DNA of 64,000 nucleotides from an uncultured Collinsella sp. (GTDB lineage Bacteria > Actinomycetota > Coriobacteriia > Coriobacteriales > Coriobacteriaceae): NCBI GenBank assembly GCA_900540095.1, contig UQEO01000001.1, forward strand, positions 1-64,000. Reading direction: 5' to 3'. Positions 24,260 through 33,453 of this stretch are shown in pieces. Numbering within the stretch: the first letter of the stretch is position 1; the number at the start of each line of letters is the position of its first letter. Both the position numbers and the translations under genes were made by a program. The notes under the pieces are model-generated. The model did no database searches. It saw only the letters and a list, made by a program, of their open reading frames with translations, and was not told the origin of the DNA.

Positions 24260-27010
24260 CTATTTCGCGTCTGCCCAGGTTATGCCGGTGCTGGCTTCGG
24301 CGATCAACGGTACGCGGAGGTCTACTACGTGTTCCATGACGTCGCGGACCATGGCGGTTAGGCGCTCGACTTCGTCGACGGGGCACTCAAAGTCCAGTTC
24401 GTCGTGCACCTGCAGGATCATGTGGGCGGCAAAGCCCTCTTCTTCCAGGCGGCGGCTTACGCGGGCCATGGCGATCTTGATGATGTCGGCGGCGGTGCCC
24501 TGCATGGGGTGGTTCATGGCCGTGCGTTCGCCAAAGCCGCGAAGCTGCGGATTTTTGGCCTTGAGCTCGGGAATATGGCGTCTGCGGCCGTACATGGTCT
24601 CGGCGTAGCCCGTCTGCTTAGCACGCGCCACCACGTTGTCGAGGAACATGCGCACGCCCGGATAGGCCTCGTAGTAGCGGTCGATCATTTCGCGCGCCTC
24701 GGCCATCGAGATATGCAGCGACTGCGACAGACCGTAGGCCTGCTGGCCGTACACGATGCCAAAGTTCACGGCCTTGGCGCGGCTGCGCAAATCGGGCGTT
24801 ACCTCGGACACGGGAACGCCAAACACACGCGCGGCCGTCTCGGCGTGGAAGTCCTCGCCCTCGTTAAAGGCGCGCACCAGGTGCTCGTCACCCGAAAGAT
24901 GCGCCAGCAGACGCAGCTCGATCTGCGAGTAGTCCACCGCCAAAAAGACGCTGCCCTCGCCCGCCGAGAACGCCGTCTTGACGGTACGCCCCAGCTCCGA
25001 GCGCGTCGGAATGTTCTGCAGGTTCGGGTCGCTCGAGGACAGACGCCCCGTCGCGGTGATGGTCTGGTTGTACGTGGTGTGCACTCGACCGTCGCCACGG
25101 CGCAACGGACCTAGCGTGTCCAGATAGGTCGACTTAATCTTGGACTTCTCACGCCAGTCCAAAATCAGGCGCACGATCTCGTGGTCGCGGGCAAGGTCGC
25201 TCAACACCTTGGCGTTGGTCGAATAGTAACCGCGCTTGGTCTTCTTGAGGCCCTTGGTCGGAAGCCCCATCACATCAAACAGCACGTGCGAGAGTTGCAT
25301 GGGGCTGCCGATGTTAAAGGTCTCGTCACCGGCAAGGTCGCGAATGCTTCGCTCGACCTCGGTGATCTGGGTCGCCAGACCCTCGGACAGACTGTGCAGG
25401 CGATCGGGGTCCACGAGCATGCCCGCGCGCTCCATCTTGGCAAGCACCGGCACAAGCGGCATCTCGATGCCATCGAACACGTTGACGGCGTTCTCGCGGG
25501 TCATGCGGTCGCGCAGCGGTGCGACCAGCGCCAGCGTCAAGGCCGCCGTACGGGCGGCGGGTGCAGGAGCGTCCTCGCCGGTACCCTCTGCACCGCGCGC
25601 CGCAGGCAGCGCCATCTGCAGATAGGTATCGGCCAGATACGCCTCATCGAACTCGGAGCGGTCGGAATCCAGCAGGTAGGCGGCAACCACGGTATCGAAG
25701 ATGCGCGTGGAATCGGCAGACAGCGGGTCCATGAGCTCGGGCTCAGAGGAATCGATAGGCGAAAGCTCGTGCAGCAGCGCCTTCATATCCGGGCTCGCCA
25801 CGCGGCCCTCCATAAACAGGCGCGCGAGCACGCCGGCAATCACGCCGTGGGCGAAGTTAAAGCCCTCAACCTCAGCCGCCGCACCGCCGTCGCCCTCCTC
25901 GAGCGCGAACAGGCCCTTGGACGTCGCCAACCACAGCGTGCGCGTCAGTCCAAAGAGCGCGCCCTCTTCCTTGTCGTCGTCCACCACGGCGGCGACCCAC
26001 TCGCCGGCATCAATCGCGCGGGAGACCTCAGCCGCAACGGCACCAAGCGCGTCGGCATCGCCGGCGGCTGCGCGAACCATCGCAGGTATCTCAAACACAC
26101 TGGAGGCAGTAGCAGCCCCGCCCTCGCCGCCAATCAGCGCCAAGAAGCGATTCTGCATGGCCGTAATGCCAAGCGTGCCCAGCGCCGCGGAAACCTCATC
26201 GGCAGAATACGCCGGGAAGGACGTCGCCTCAAAATCGAGCTCAACGGGCGCATCGGTGCGGATGGTCGCGACCTTGCGGCTCAGCAGGGCATCGTCGATG
26301 TGCGCGCGCAGGTTTTCGCCCATCTTGCCCTTGACCTCGTCGGCATGTGCGATGACCTCGTCCAGGCTACCGTACTGCGCAATGAGCGCGCTCGCCTTTT
26401 TGGGGCCGATGCCCGGCACGCCGGGGATGTTATCGGACGTGTCGCCCTTCAGACCATAAAAGTCGGGCACGAGCGCCGGCGTAATGCCGTGATACAAGTC
26501 ATCCACGCTCTCGGGCGTCATGATCGCCACGTCGGACAGGCCCTTGCGGGTCGAGACCACGTTGACGTGCTCGGTCACGAGCTGATACATATCGCGATCA
26601 CCGGTCACCAGCAGCATGTCACAGCCGGCCTGCTCGCCCAGGCGCGCCATAGTGCCCAGGATGTCATCGCCTTCCCAGCCCTCGGACTGCAAAATCGGCA
26701 CGTTGAGCGCGGCGAGCAGCTCCTTAATCATGGGAAACTGCGCGTGCAGATCGGGGTCCATGGGCGGGCGCTGAGCCTTGTACTGCGGCAGCATCTCCAT
26801 GCGCACGCGCGGCTTGCCCTTGTCAAACGCCACAACAACGCCGTCGGGATTAAAGGCGTCAATCATCTTGAGGAACATATTCAAAAAGCCAAAGATCGCG
26901 TTGGTGGGACGACCGTCCGGCGCGTTCATGGTGGGCGGCACGGCGTGGAAGGCGCGGTGCATGAGCGAGTTGCCGTCGATAACGGCAAAGGTGCGGCGCT
27001 TGTCAGACAT
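24260..27010 (-). CDS. polA: DNA polymerase I
   Basis: Repair and Okazaki-fragment polymerase, 916 aa. N-terminal 5' nuclease domain (about 1-300: VIDGNSLMHRAF, GWEGDDILGT, GLKGDTSDNIPGVPGIG), a central region where the 3'-5' exonuclease would lie, and the family A polymerase domain (about 540-916) with motif A VDYSQIELRLLAHLSGD, motif B RSRAKAVNFGIVYG and motif C VHDELDFE. The exonuclease acidic residues (DxE, KYD and YxxxD motifs) are not recognisable, so proofreading is probably lost. ATG 27010, GAGG at 8 nt. Long open frames on the other strand are shadows. Confidence 0.97.
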   Translation of the reverse strand: MSDKRRTFAVIDGNSLMHRAFHAVPPTMNAPDGRPTNAIFGFLNMFLKMIDAFNPDGVVVAFDKGKPRVRMEMLPQYKAQRPPMDPDLHAQFPMIKELLAALNVPILQSEGWEGDDILGTMARLGEQAGCDMLLVTGDRDMYQLVTEHVNVVSTRKGLSDVAIMTPESVDDLYHGITPALVPDFYGLKGDTSDNIPGVPGIGPKKASALIAQYGSLDEVIAHADEVKGKMGENLRAHIDDALLSRKVATIRTDAPVELDFEATSFPAYSADEVSAALGTLGITAMQNRFLALIGGEGGAATASSVFEIPAMVRAAAGDADALGAVAAEVSRAIDAGEWVAAVVDDDKEEGALFGLTRTLWLATSKGLFALEEGDGGAAAEVEGFNFAHGVIAGVLARLFMEGRVASPDMKALLHELSPIDSSEPELMDPLSADSTRIFDTVVAAYLLDSDRSEFDEAYLADTYLQMALPAARGAEGTGEDAPAPAARTAALTLALVAPLRDRMTRENAVNVFDGIEMPLVPVLAKMERAGMLVDPDRLHSLSEGLATQITEVERSIRDLAGDETFNIGSPMQLSHVLFDVMGLPTKGLKKTKRGYYSTNAKVLSDLARDHEIVRLILDWREKSKIKSTYLDTLGPLRRGDGRVHTTYNQTITATGRLSSSDPNLQNIPTRSELGRTVKTAFSAGEGSVFLAVDYSQIELRLLAHLSGDEHLVRAFNEGEDFHAETAARVFGVPVSEVTPDLRSRAKAVNFGIVYGQQAYGLSQSLHISMAEAREMIDRYYEAYPGVRMFLDNVVARAKQTGYAETMYGRRRHIPELKAKNPQLRGFGERTAMNHPMQGTAADIIKIAMARVSRRLEEEGFAAHMILQVHDELDFECPVDEVERLTAMVRDVMEHVVDLRVPLIAEASTGITWADAK

Positions 27011-27176
27011 ATTGAATACCTCGCTTTGGGCTGGGCACGGTTTGCTCACTCCAGTTTACACGCTCCCCGCCCCACGGCCACTGCACATTAGTCTTCCCCG
27101 CCGCCGCGAGCCCGCGCGTGATACGATGGCTCACGGTACATCAACCAGCACGATCGATCCGAAAGGAGCCTGCGTC

Positions 27177-28574
27177 ATGGAGCGTCCCTGCGCATGGAAA
27201 AAGTACACGCCACAGCAGATCGAGGAGCTCGAGGAGCTTTGCCGCGGCTATAAGCAGTTTTTGAGCGAGAACAAGACCGAGCGCCTGTGCGTCAAGACCG
27301 GTATCAAGATGGCCGAGGAGGCGGGCTACGTCAATCTGGAGACCGTGATCGCCGAGGGCCGCGCGCTCAAGGCCGGCGACAAGGTGTACGCCGCCAATCA
27401 CGGCAAGGACCTCATGCTCGTCAACCTGGGCACCGCCCCGCTCGAGCAGGGCTTTAACATCCTGGGCGCCCACGTGGACTCGCCGCGCCTGGACCTTAAG
27501 CAGAACCCCGCCTTCGAGGCCGGCGACATGGCTTATCTCGACACGCACTACTACGGCGGCGTCAAGAGCTACCACTGGGTCGCTTCCCCGCTCGCACTCG
27601 TAGGCGTCATCTGCAAAAAGGACGGCACCACCGTCGACATCAACATCGGCGACAAGTCGGACGACCCGGTCTTTACCATCTCCGACCTGCTGATCCACCT
27701 CTCGAGCGAGCAGATGGCCAAGCCCGCCAAGGACGCCGTCGACGCCGAGATCCTCGACGTGATCGTGGGCGGCCGCCCCGTCAAGTTTGACGAGGACGAC
27801 AAGGACGCCCCCAAGGAGCCCGTCAAGCAGATGTTCCTGGACATCCTCAAGGAGCAGTACGACGTCGAGGAGGAGGACTTCCTCTCCGCCGAGATCGAGG
27901 TCGTGCCCGCCGGCCCGGCCCGCGACATGGGCCTCGACCGCTCCATGATTCTGGGCTATGGCCACGACGACCGTGTCTGCGCCTATCCGTCCATGCTCGC
28001 CCAGATCGACGTCGCCAACGTGGAGCGCACGAGCATCACACTCATCGTCGACAAAGAGGAGATCGGTTCCGTGGGTGCCACCGGCATGACGAGCCGCTTC
28101 TTCGAGAACACCGTCGCCGAGATCATGACGCTCGCCGGCGAGGATAGCCCGCTGGCCCTGCGCCGCGCACTCGCCCACAGCCGTATGCTCTCCTCCGACG
28201 TGTCCGCCGGCTTCGACCCGGGCTACGCCGGCAAGTTCGAAACCAAGAACGCAGCCTTTATGGGTCGCGGCCTGTGCTTTAACAAGTACACGGGCAGCCG
28301 CGGCAAGGGCGGTTCAAACGACGCCGACGCCGAGTACGTGGCCCTCGTCCGCGACATCATGGACGAGGCCGGCGTGGACTTCCAGACCTGCGAGCTCGGC
28401 CGCGTCAACGCGGGCGGCGGCGGCACCATCGCCTACATCATGGCCAAGTACGGCATGAACGTCATCGACTCCGGCGTTGCCGTCCTGTCCATGCATGCCC
28501 TGTGGGAGGTCGCCAACAAGGCCGATATCTACGAGGCCTACCGCGGCTACAAGGCCTTCATCGAGCGCGCCTAA
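27177..28574 (+). CDS. M18-family aminopeptidase
   Basis: Zinc-dependent cytosolic aminopeptidase removing N-terminal residues, 465 aa. Metal and catalytic residues appear in GAHVDSPRLDLK (H99, D101) and DKEEIGSVGATGM (about residue 291), with the terminal metal His in VLSMHALWEV near the end. ATG 27177 with GAAAGGAG 9 nt upstream; the long in-frame extension into the polA promoter region has no family similarity. Acidic, strongly C-ending codon usage suggests high expression. Followed by a palindrome shared with two other junctions. Confidence 0.93.
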   Translation: MERPCAWKKYTPQQIEELEELCRGYKQFLSENKTERLCVKTGIKMAEEAGYVNLETVIAEGRALKAGDKVYAANHGKDLMLVNLGTAPLEQGFNILGAHVDSPRLDLKQNPAFEAGDMAYLDTHYYGGVKSYHWVASPLALVGVICKKDGTTVDINIGDKSDDPVFTISDLLIHLSSEQMAKPAKDAVDAEILDVIVGGRPVKFDEDDKDAPKEPVKQMFLDILKEQYDVEEEDFLSAEIEVVPAGPARDMGLDRSMILGYGHDDRVCAYPSMLAQIDVANVERTSITLIVDKEEIGSVGATGMTSRFFENTVAEIMTLAGEDSPLALRRALAHSRMLSSDVSAGFDPGYAGKFETKNAAFMGRGLCFNKYTGSRGKGGSNDADAEYVALVRDIMDEAGVDFQTCELGRVNAGGGGTIAYIMAKYGMNVIDSGVAVLSMHALWEVANKADIYEAYRGYKAFIERA

Positions 28575-28587
28575 CCAACCCTTCATC

Positions 28588-28655
28588 AGTTGCGGTGAAA
28601 TACGGACTAAACTGGCCCATACACGGCCAAAACAGACCGTATTCCACCGCAACTT
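28588..28655. repeat. Inverted repeat, element B of the TTGCGGTG family
   Basis: AGTTGCGGTGAAATACGG (28588-28605) pairs with 28637-28654, with one A/C-type mismatch. The stem continues imperfectly inward to a nested TGGCC/GGCCA hairpin. It lies between the aminopeptidase gene and yaaA, both plus strand. The outer arm sequence matches elements at 7767 and 29529. Confidence 0.85.
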
Positions 28656-28677
28656 CCTTTTTGGCAGAGGAGAGTTC

Positions 28678-29487
28678 ATGCTGCAGGTCATCATTTCGCC
28701 CGCCAAGCAGATGCGCGCGGCCCAAGATGCTTTTGAAGTCCTGGGCATACCGCCCTTTGTGCGCGAGACAGTTCGCCTCCACCGCGCACTGCTAGATATC
28801 GAGCGGAATGAAGGCAGCGGCGGCCTGCAGGCCCTTTGGAACGTGAGCGACAAGCTGCTGGGACCTTGCCTCAACACCCTGCATGAGTTCGGGCCCATCC
28901 TGAAAAGCGGCGATCTCGACAATCCCGCACTCGCCCGTCACCTCTCCCCTGCCGCCATGTCCTATCACGGCATTCAATACCAGAGCATGGCACCCGAGGT
29001 GATGGATTCCGCGCAGCTCGCATGGCTGCAAGACCATCTGTGGATCCTCTCCGGCCTCTACGGGTGCGTTCGTCCCTTTCATGCCGTCGAACCGTATCGG
29101 CTGGAGATGGGCGCGAAGCTTGTCGTCGACGGTGCCCGAGACCTCTACGCATTTTGGAGCGATAAGCTCGCGCGGGCTATCGCCCCGGCAGGTTCAAACA
29201 CCACGATCGTCAACCTCGCCAGCGTAGAGTATGCCAAAGCCGTTCTGCCCCACCTCGCGGGCGACGCCACAGCCGTCACGTGCCTCTTTGGCGAGGGTAT
29301 CCGCAACGGGAAGCCCATCCAACGGTCGACCGCCAGCAAAAAGGCGCGCGGCTCCATGGTGCGGTGGATGGCAGAAAACAAGCTCGAGGATGCAAGCGAA
29401 CTTACCGCATTCAACATCGGCTATCGCCACGTCCCCGAGCTCTCATACCTAGGCACCCTCATGTTCATCAACGAACAGATGCTCTAG
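28678..29487 (+). CDS. yaaA: YaaA family protein (UPF0246, peroxide stress)
   Basis: 269-residue cytosolic protein of the YaaA/DUF328 family; E. coli YaaA lowers free iron and damage under hydrogen peroxide. Family marks: IISPAKQM (5-12), SGLYGCVRPFHAVEPYRLEM (about 124-143), NLASVEYAKAV (about 180) and FNIGYRHVPE near the C-terminus. ATG 28678 with GAGGAG upstream. Sits alone between two palindromes of the same family, so probably monocistronic. Function transfer from E. coli is inference. Confidence 0.92.
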   Translation: MLQVIISPAKQMRAAQDAFEVLGIPPFVRETVRLHRALLDIERNEGSGGLQALWNVSDKLLGPCLNTLHEFGPILKSGDLDNPALARHLSPAAMSYHGIQYQSMAPEVMDSAQLAWLQDHLWILSGLYGCVRPFHAVEPYRLEMGAKLVVDGARDLYAFWSDKLARAIAPAGSNTTIVNLASVEYAKAVLPHLAGDATAVTCLFGEGIRNGKPIQRSTASKKARGSMVRWMAENKLEDASELTAFNIGYRHVPELSYLGTLMFINEQML

Positions 29488-29528
29488 AGCCGGCACCCAA
29501 CACTGACCCGCTCAGCCTTCTCTATATA

Positions 29529-29594
29529 ACTTGCGGTGGAATAATTCCTATTTGAGCCTTTTTCGCACAATCAGGAACTATTCCACCGCAACTT
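29529..29594. repeat. Inverted repeat, element C of the TTGCGGTG family
   Basis: TTGCGGTGGAATAATTCCT (29531-29549) pairs with 29573-29591, with one mismatch; the loop includes TTTTT. Between convergent yaaA and the anchored hypothetical gene. Confidence 0.85.
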
Positions 29595-29621
29595 TTATGA
29601 ATTGGCTGCTAGGCTCGACAC

Positions 29622-30143
29622 CTATTCTGCTAGACCGTCGGCCTTTGCAATCCCGTTTGTCGAACCGTCCTGATAGACAATCTTGACGTGCTCGACCTCG
29701 GACACCGCAACACCCGACGGGGGCTCCAGGCGCCATTCCGTCAGCGCGATATCCATCGTCGTGGGCACATCCCCTTGATCTTTGAGCTTCACCGTCAACG
29801 TTTTGAACGTCGCATCATACGTCACGCGTTCGATTTCCTCACCAGGAATAGACCCACCACTCAGCTGCAACTGCACAAACTCATCGCACGGGTACCAATA
29901 ATCGCCCGGAACGGCGAGCGTATTGGCATTACCGCCAGTACTCCTCACCGTCATAATCGGTAGGCTATCATCAGCCTCGAACTCCCATGCAGCGCCGCCG
30001 CGACCACCAAACGTCCAGATACAAAAGGCAATCACCAGCACGGCAAGCACCGCAAAACCGATCGCGACAAGGCCATGGTGCGCACGGCTTTCCTCGGCCG
30101 ATACATCCCATTGCGTCTCTCGATATAGATGCTTGTCTTCCAT
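29622..30143 (-). CDS. Hypothetical membrane-anchored protein
   Basis: 173 aa. A polar N-terminus of about 24 residues, one transmembrane helix (about 25-46, HGLVAIGFAVLAVLVIAFCI), then an extracytoplasmic domain rich in acidic residues and beta-type sequence (VPGDYWYPCDEFVQL, KTLTVKLKDQG). I recognise no family. ATG 30143 with AGGAGG 5 nt upstream. Divergent from the thiC riboswitch with about 50 nt between start and the thiC -10 box, so the two promoters may interact. Downstream lies palindrome C. Confidence 0.7.
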   Translation of the reverse strand: MEDKHLYRETQWDVSAEESRAHHGLVAIGFAVLAVLVIAFCIWTFGGRGGAAWEFEADDSLPIMTVRSTGGNANTLAVPGDYWYPCDEFVQLQLSGGSIPGEEIERVTYDATFKTLTVKLKDQGDVPTTMDIALTEWRLEPPSGVAVSEVEHVKIVYQDGSTNGIAKADGLAE

Positions 30144-30193
30144 GTTCGCCTCCTCACAGGCACGCTCGTTAGGCCAATCGTACCCATTCGAGC

Positions 30194-30199
30194 TATACT
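30194..30199 (+). promoter_or_regulatory. -10 box of the thiC transcript
   Basis: TATACT, about 15 nt before the start of the TPP riboswitch; -35 unclear. Confidence 0.45.
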
Positions 30200-30212
30200 T
30201 GAGCCCATTACA

Positions 30213-30310
30213 TAAACGGGGGGCTTGCAGGACAAGACGGCAGGCTGAGATTGGGCGCGCCCGCCCTGACCCGCAAACCTGATATGGGTAATGCCAACGA
30301 AGGGAGCCGT
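30213..30310 (+). ncRNA. TPP riboswitch (THI element)
   Basis: Aptamer for thiamine pyrophosphate ahead of thiC. The conserved CTGAGA (30244-30249) and the distal ACCTGATATGGGTAATGCC block followed by AACGAAGGGA are present. The 3' end includes the purine-rich AGGGAG that serves as thiC ribosome site, so TPP probably blocks translation initiation; no terminator is seen before the gene. Confidence 0.95.
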
Positions 30311-30314
30311 GCCA

Positions 30315-31649
30315 ATGAGCACACAGACCGAGCCCAAGCTCGTCACGCAAATCGACTTCGCCCGCGCCGGGCAGATCACACCGCAGATGAAGGAGGTCGC
30401 CGAGCGCGAGCATCGCGACCCCGAGTACATCCGCGAGCGCGTGGCCGACGGCCGCATCGCCATTCCTGCCAACATCGTGCACATCAAAAAAGGCATGCGC
30501 GCCTTTGGCGTCGGTGAGGGCCTGTCCACCAAGGTCAACGTGAACTTGGGCATCTCGGGCGACAAGGCCGATGCCGCCGAGGAATGGAAGAAGGTCAAGA
30601 TCGCCGAGGACTTTGGCGCCGACGCCATCATGGACCTCTCCAACTCGGGCAAGACGCGCCAGTTCCGCCAGCAGCTCATCGACGAGACGCCGCTCATGGT
30701 AGGTACCGTCCCCATGTACGACGCCATCGGCTACATGGAAAAGCCGCTGGTCAAGCTTACCAAGGACGACCTGTTCGAGGTCGTGCGCGCGCACGCCGAG
30801 GACGGCGTGGACTTTATGACCATCCACTGCGGCATCAACAAGTCGGTCACAAAGACCTTTAAGGAGACCGGCCGCCTGATGAACATCGTGAGCCGCGGCG
30901 GCTCACTGCTGTTTGGCTGGATGGAGGTCACCGGTAACGAGAACCCGTTCTATGAGTTCTACGACGAGTTGCTCGAGATTTGCCACGAGTACGACGTGAC
31001 GATTTCGCTCGGCGACTCCTGCCGCCCGGGCTGCCTCTACGACTCCAACGACGCCACCGAGACCGCTGAGATGATCGAGCTGGGCAAGCTGTGCAAGCGC
31101 GCTTGGGCCGCCGGCGTCCAGGTCATGGTCGAGGGCCCGGGTCACATGGCGCTCGACGAGATCGCCGCCAACATGAAACTGCAGAAGCGCCTGTGCCACA
31201 ATGCTCCGTTCTATGTGCTCGGGCCGCTGGTGACCGATATCGGCGTGGGTTACGACCACATCACCGCTGCCATCGGCGGCGCCATCTCCGCCAGCTCCGG
31301 TGCCGATTTCCTGTGCTACGTGACACCGGCAGAGCACCTATGCCTGCCCAACGCCCAGGATGTGCTCGACGGCCTCATGGCCACCAAGATCGCCGCACAC
31401 GCCGCCGACATCGCCAAAAAGGTGCCCCACGCCCGCGACATGGACGACAAGATGGGCCAGGCACGCCGCAAGCTCGACTGGGACGCCATGTGGAAGTGCG
31501 CGCTCGACCCGGTTACGGGCAAGAAGCGCTACGAGGAGTCCCCCGCCGCCACCGAGGGCACTTGCACCATGTGTGGCAAGATGTGCGCCGTCCGCACCGT
31601 CAACAAGATCTTCGAGGGCACCACGATCGACCTCGGCATGGAGGACTAG
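30315..31649 (+). CDS. thiC: Phosphomethylpyrimidine synthase ThiC
   Basis: Radical SAM enzyme that converts aminoimidazole ribotide to hydroxymethylpyrimidine phosphate for thiamine. 444 residues, the short ThiC type found in clostridia and relatives. The C-terminal cluster motif is C417-x2-C420-x3-C424 (GTCTMCGKMCAV), as in that short type, where longer enzymes have CxxCxxxxC. MVEGPGHMALDEI and GDSCRPGC are conserved. ATG 30315 lies 8 nt after the AGGGAG at the end of the TPP riboswitch, which regulates it. thiD follows after a terminator. Confidence 0.97.
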   Translation: MSTQTEPKLVTQIDFARAGQITPQMKEVAEREHRDPEYIRERVADGRIAIPANIVHIKKGMRAFGVGEGLSTKVNVNLGISGDKADAAEEWKKVKIAEDFGADAIMDLSNSGKTRQFRQQLIDETPLMVGTVPMYDAIGYMEKPLVKLTKDDLFEVVRAHAEDGVDFMTIHCGINKSVTKTFKETGRLMNIVSRGGSLLFGWMEVTGNENPFYEFYDELLEICHEYDVTISLGDSCRPGCLYDSNDATETAEMIELGKLCKRAWAAGVQVMVEGPGHMALDEIAANMKLQKRLCHNAPFYVLGPLVTDIGVGYDHITAAIGGAISASSGADFLCYVTPAEHLCLPNAQDVLDGLMATKIAAHAADIAKKVPHARDMDDKMGQARRKLDWDAMWKCALDPVTGKKRYEESPAATEGTCTMCGKMCAVRTVNKIFEGTTIDLGMED

Positions 31650-31744
31650 CCCTGTCGCCGTGGCCGCTTCTGGCGGCGAGCTGGTGCTTGTCAATTGTTG
31701 ACGTGTGAACATTTACTTACATTTGCGTAAAGATTGCATCGCCC

Positions 31745-31780
31745 GCCCGGGTTCGACATAGAGTCGGCCCGGGCATCTTT
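31745..31780 (+). terminator. Terminator after thiC
   Basis: GCCCGGG (31745-31751) pairs with CCCGGGC (31768-31774), with an inner CGAC/GTCG pair, then ATCTTTAT. A TATAAT at 31780-31785 directly after could be the -10 of thiD. Confidence 0.65.
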
Positions 31781-31831
31781 ATAATGCTGGCTAAAAGACC
31801 CATTTGATTCCGACCGAACAAGGGAGCGAAC

Positions 31832-32662
31832 ATGGATCGCAGTAAGGTACCTGCCGTTCTATCCATCGCGGGATCCGATTCCAGCGGTGGCGCCGGCATT
31901 CAGGCCGACATCAAGACCATCACGGCGCACCGCCTGTATGCCGAGACGGCCATTACGGCCATCACCGCACAGAACACCCTGGGCGTCACCGCCGTGCAGG
32001 ATATCTCCCCGAATATTGTCGCGGCGCAGATCGATGCCGTTTTTGACGATATCCGCCCCAACGCCGTCAAGATTGGCATGGTTTCCTCTGCCGAGATTAT
32101 CGATGTTATCGCCGACCGCCTGAGCGCTTGGAACGCGACAAACGTGGTAGTCGACCCCGTCATGGTAGCCACCTCGGGCGCACGGCTGATTGCCGAAGAT
32201 GCCGCCGAGGCGCTCACCCGCCGCCTGTTCCCGCTAGCGACGGTTATCACGCCCAATATTCCCGAGGCCATGGCCCTGCTCGACTACGAGGTCGACTCCG
32301 AGCGCACGCAGCAAAATGCTGCCATGCTCCTCACCCGCCGCTTTGGTTGCGCATCCCTCGTTAAGGGTGGGCATCTTGTCAACGAGGCCAACGATGTACT
32401 GGCCGAACCCGCGCCACTCGATGACGAGGGCAACCATCTGGGAGATCCACTCACCACGTGGTTCCGCCACAAGCGTATCGATACCAATAACACACACGGC
32501 ACCGGCTGCACGCTCTCGTCCGCCATTGCCTGCGCGCTGGCCCAGGGTATGGATCTTGCCGATGCCGTCAACGCCGGCAAGGCCTACCTGACAGGCGCTC
32601 TGGCCGCCGGCTTTGACATGGGCAAAGGCTCCGGCCCCGTCAACCACATGTGGCAGTACTAA
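31832..32662 (+). CDS. thiD: Hydroxymethylpyrimidine/phosphomethylpyrimidine kinase ThiD
   Basis: Phosphorylates HMP and HMP-P, the step after ThiC in thiamine synthesis (PfkB/ribokinase fold). SIAGSDSSGGAGIQADIK at the N-terminus, VVDPVMVATSGARL (about 105) and the anion hole/catalytic HGTGCTLSSAIA (about 222-233) are diagnostic. 276 residues, standard. ATG 31832 with AAGGGAG upstream. Separated from thiC by 182 nt holding a terminator and a TATAAT box, so probably its own promoter; no second TPP riboswitch there. Confidence 0.95.
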   Translation: MDRSKVPAVLSIAGSDSSGGAGIQADIKTITAHRLYAETAITAITAQNTLGVTAVQDISPNIVAAQIDAVFDDIRPNAVKIGMVSSAEIIDVIADRLSAWNATNVVVDPVMVATSGARLIAEDAAEALTRRLFPLATVITPNIPEAMALLDYEVDSERTQQNAAMLLTRRFGCASLVKGGHLVNEANDVLAEPAPLDDEGNHLGDPLTTWFRHKRIDTNNTHGTGCTLSSAIACALAQGMDLADAVNAGKAYLTGALAAGFDMGKGSGPVNHMWQY

Positions 32663-32706
32663 ATAGCCAGTAACCTGCCAAAAAGAGACAGGCTACCTTG
32701 CACCAA

Positions 32707-32775
32707 AAACCGTCGCAACATTCGATGAAAATCGTGCAAACGCGAAAAATCATTAAATGTTGCGACGGTTTGATT
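32707..32775. terminator. Bidirectional terminator / 16-bp perfect inverted repeat
   Basis: AAACCGTCGCAACATT (32707-32722) pairs exactly with 32756-32771. T-rich ends on both strands (TTTGATTTT on plus, GGTTTTTGG on minus) suit the convergent thiD and pentapeptide genes. The loop is 33 nt. Confidence 0.7.
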
Positions 32776-32807
32776 TTAGATAGCGGTCGAGCAAAGGACC
32801 AGAGCGC

Positions 32808-33419
32808 CTATTCGTCGGCGAGTTGAATTCCCAACAAACCCGAGAGTGCCAGCGCCTGCTCGGCATTGACCGTCAAGCCACGCAACTCATGGTAATCGCC
32901 CGAAACAACGGGCGCTGCAAATGTACAGCGCGACACATCAACGCCGGAAAGCGACGTCTTGAACACATCAACACGCGTCAGGTCACAGCCATCCAGGCGT
33001 ATCTGACCCAGCTTGGCACCCTGAAACGCAGCCTCTCTCAGACGTGTATCGCATGCTGTCATAGGGCCAATGCGTCCCTCCGAAAGGTTCGCATAGCTCA
33101 AATCGCACGATCCAAACGACACGCTCGACAGGCGCGCCTTGAGCAAGTTGAGTCCCGGTGCCGAGCAGTCAACGAAGTCGCAGCGGCTGAGCCAGCAGCC
33201 TTCCATGTTGCAGCGGATAAAGCGGCAACCGCGAAACACCACGTCGCGAAACGTCGAGCCGCTCCAGTCAACGCTATCGAACTCGCAAGATCGGAACACA
33301 ACGCCATCGAAGGTCGCGCCGTTCGCCACGTCGTAGGCAAGATCCAAATCCTCAAAAGCGGTATTGGAGACGAGCTCATCGCCCTCGGCAAAGAGGTCGA
33401 TGAGCTCGTCCATGCCCAT
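32808..33419 (-). CDS. Pentapeptide-repeat protein
   Basis: 203 residues, most of it (about 20-175) in five-residue repeats of the A(D/N)LxX / FxxCxF kind, such as FEDLDLAYDV, FRDVVFRGCRF, and CDLSYANLSEG, predicting a right-handed quadrilateral beta helix. Such proteins include DNA-gyrase protectors, but most are of unknown role. Start is ATG 33419; no good ribosome site precedes it. Upstream at 33454-33486 is a 12-bp palindrome. Stand-alone gene; no toxin or resistance partner visible. Confidence 0.82.
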   Translation of the reverse strand: MGMDELIDLFAEGDELVSNTAFEDLDLAYDVANGATFDGVVFRSCEFDSVDWSGSTFRDVVFRGCRFIRCNMEGCWLSRCDFVDCSAPGLNLLKARLSSVSFGSCDLSYANLSEGRIGPMTACDTRLREAAFQGAKLGQIRLDGCDLTRVDVFKTSLSGVDVSRCTFAAPVVSGDYHELRGLTVNAEQALALSGLLGIQLADE

Positions 33420-33453
33420 ATGGCAGCCAATCCGTTCGTTTACCCGGGCAAAA

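Noticed and set aside
25181..27091. 636-codon open frame opposite polA, and similar ones opposite argH, argG, ftsZ, murC and murF
   Set aside because: All lie antisense to strongly identified genes, lack ribosome sites and have no recognisable domains.
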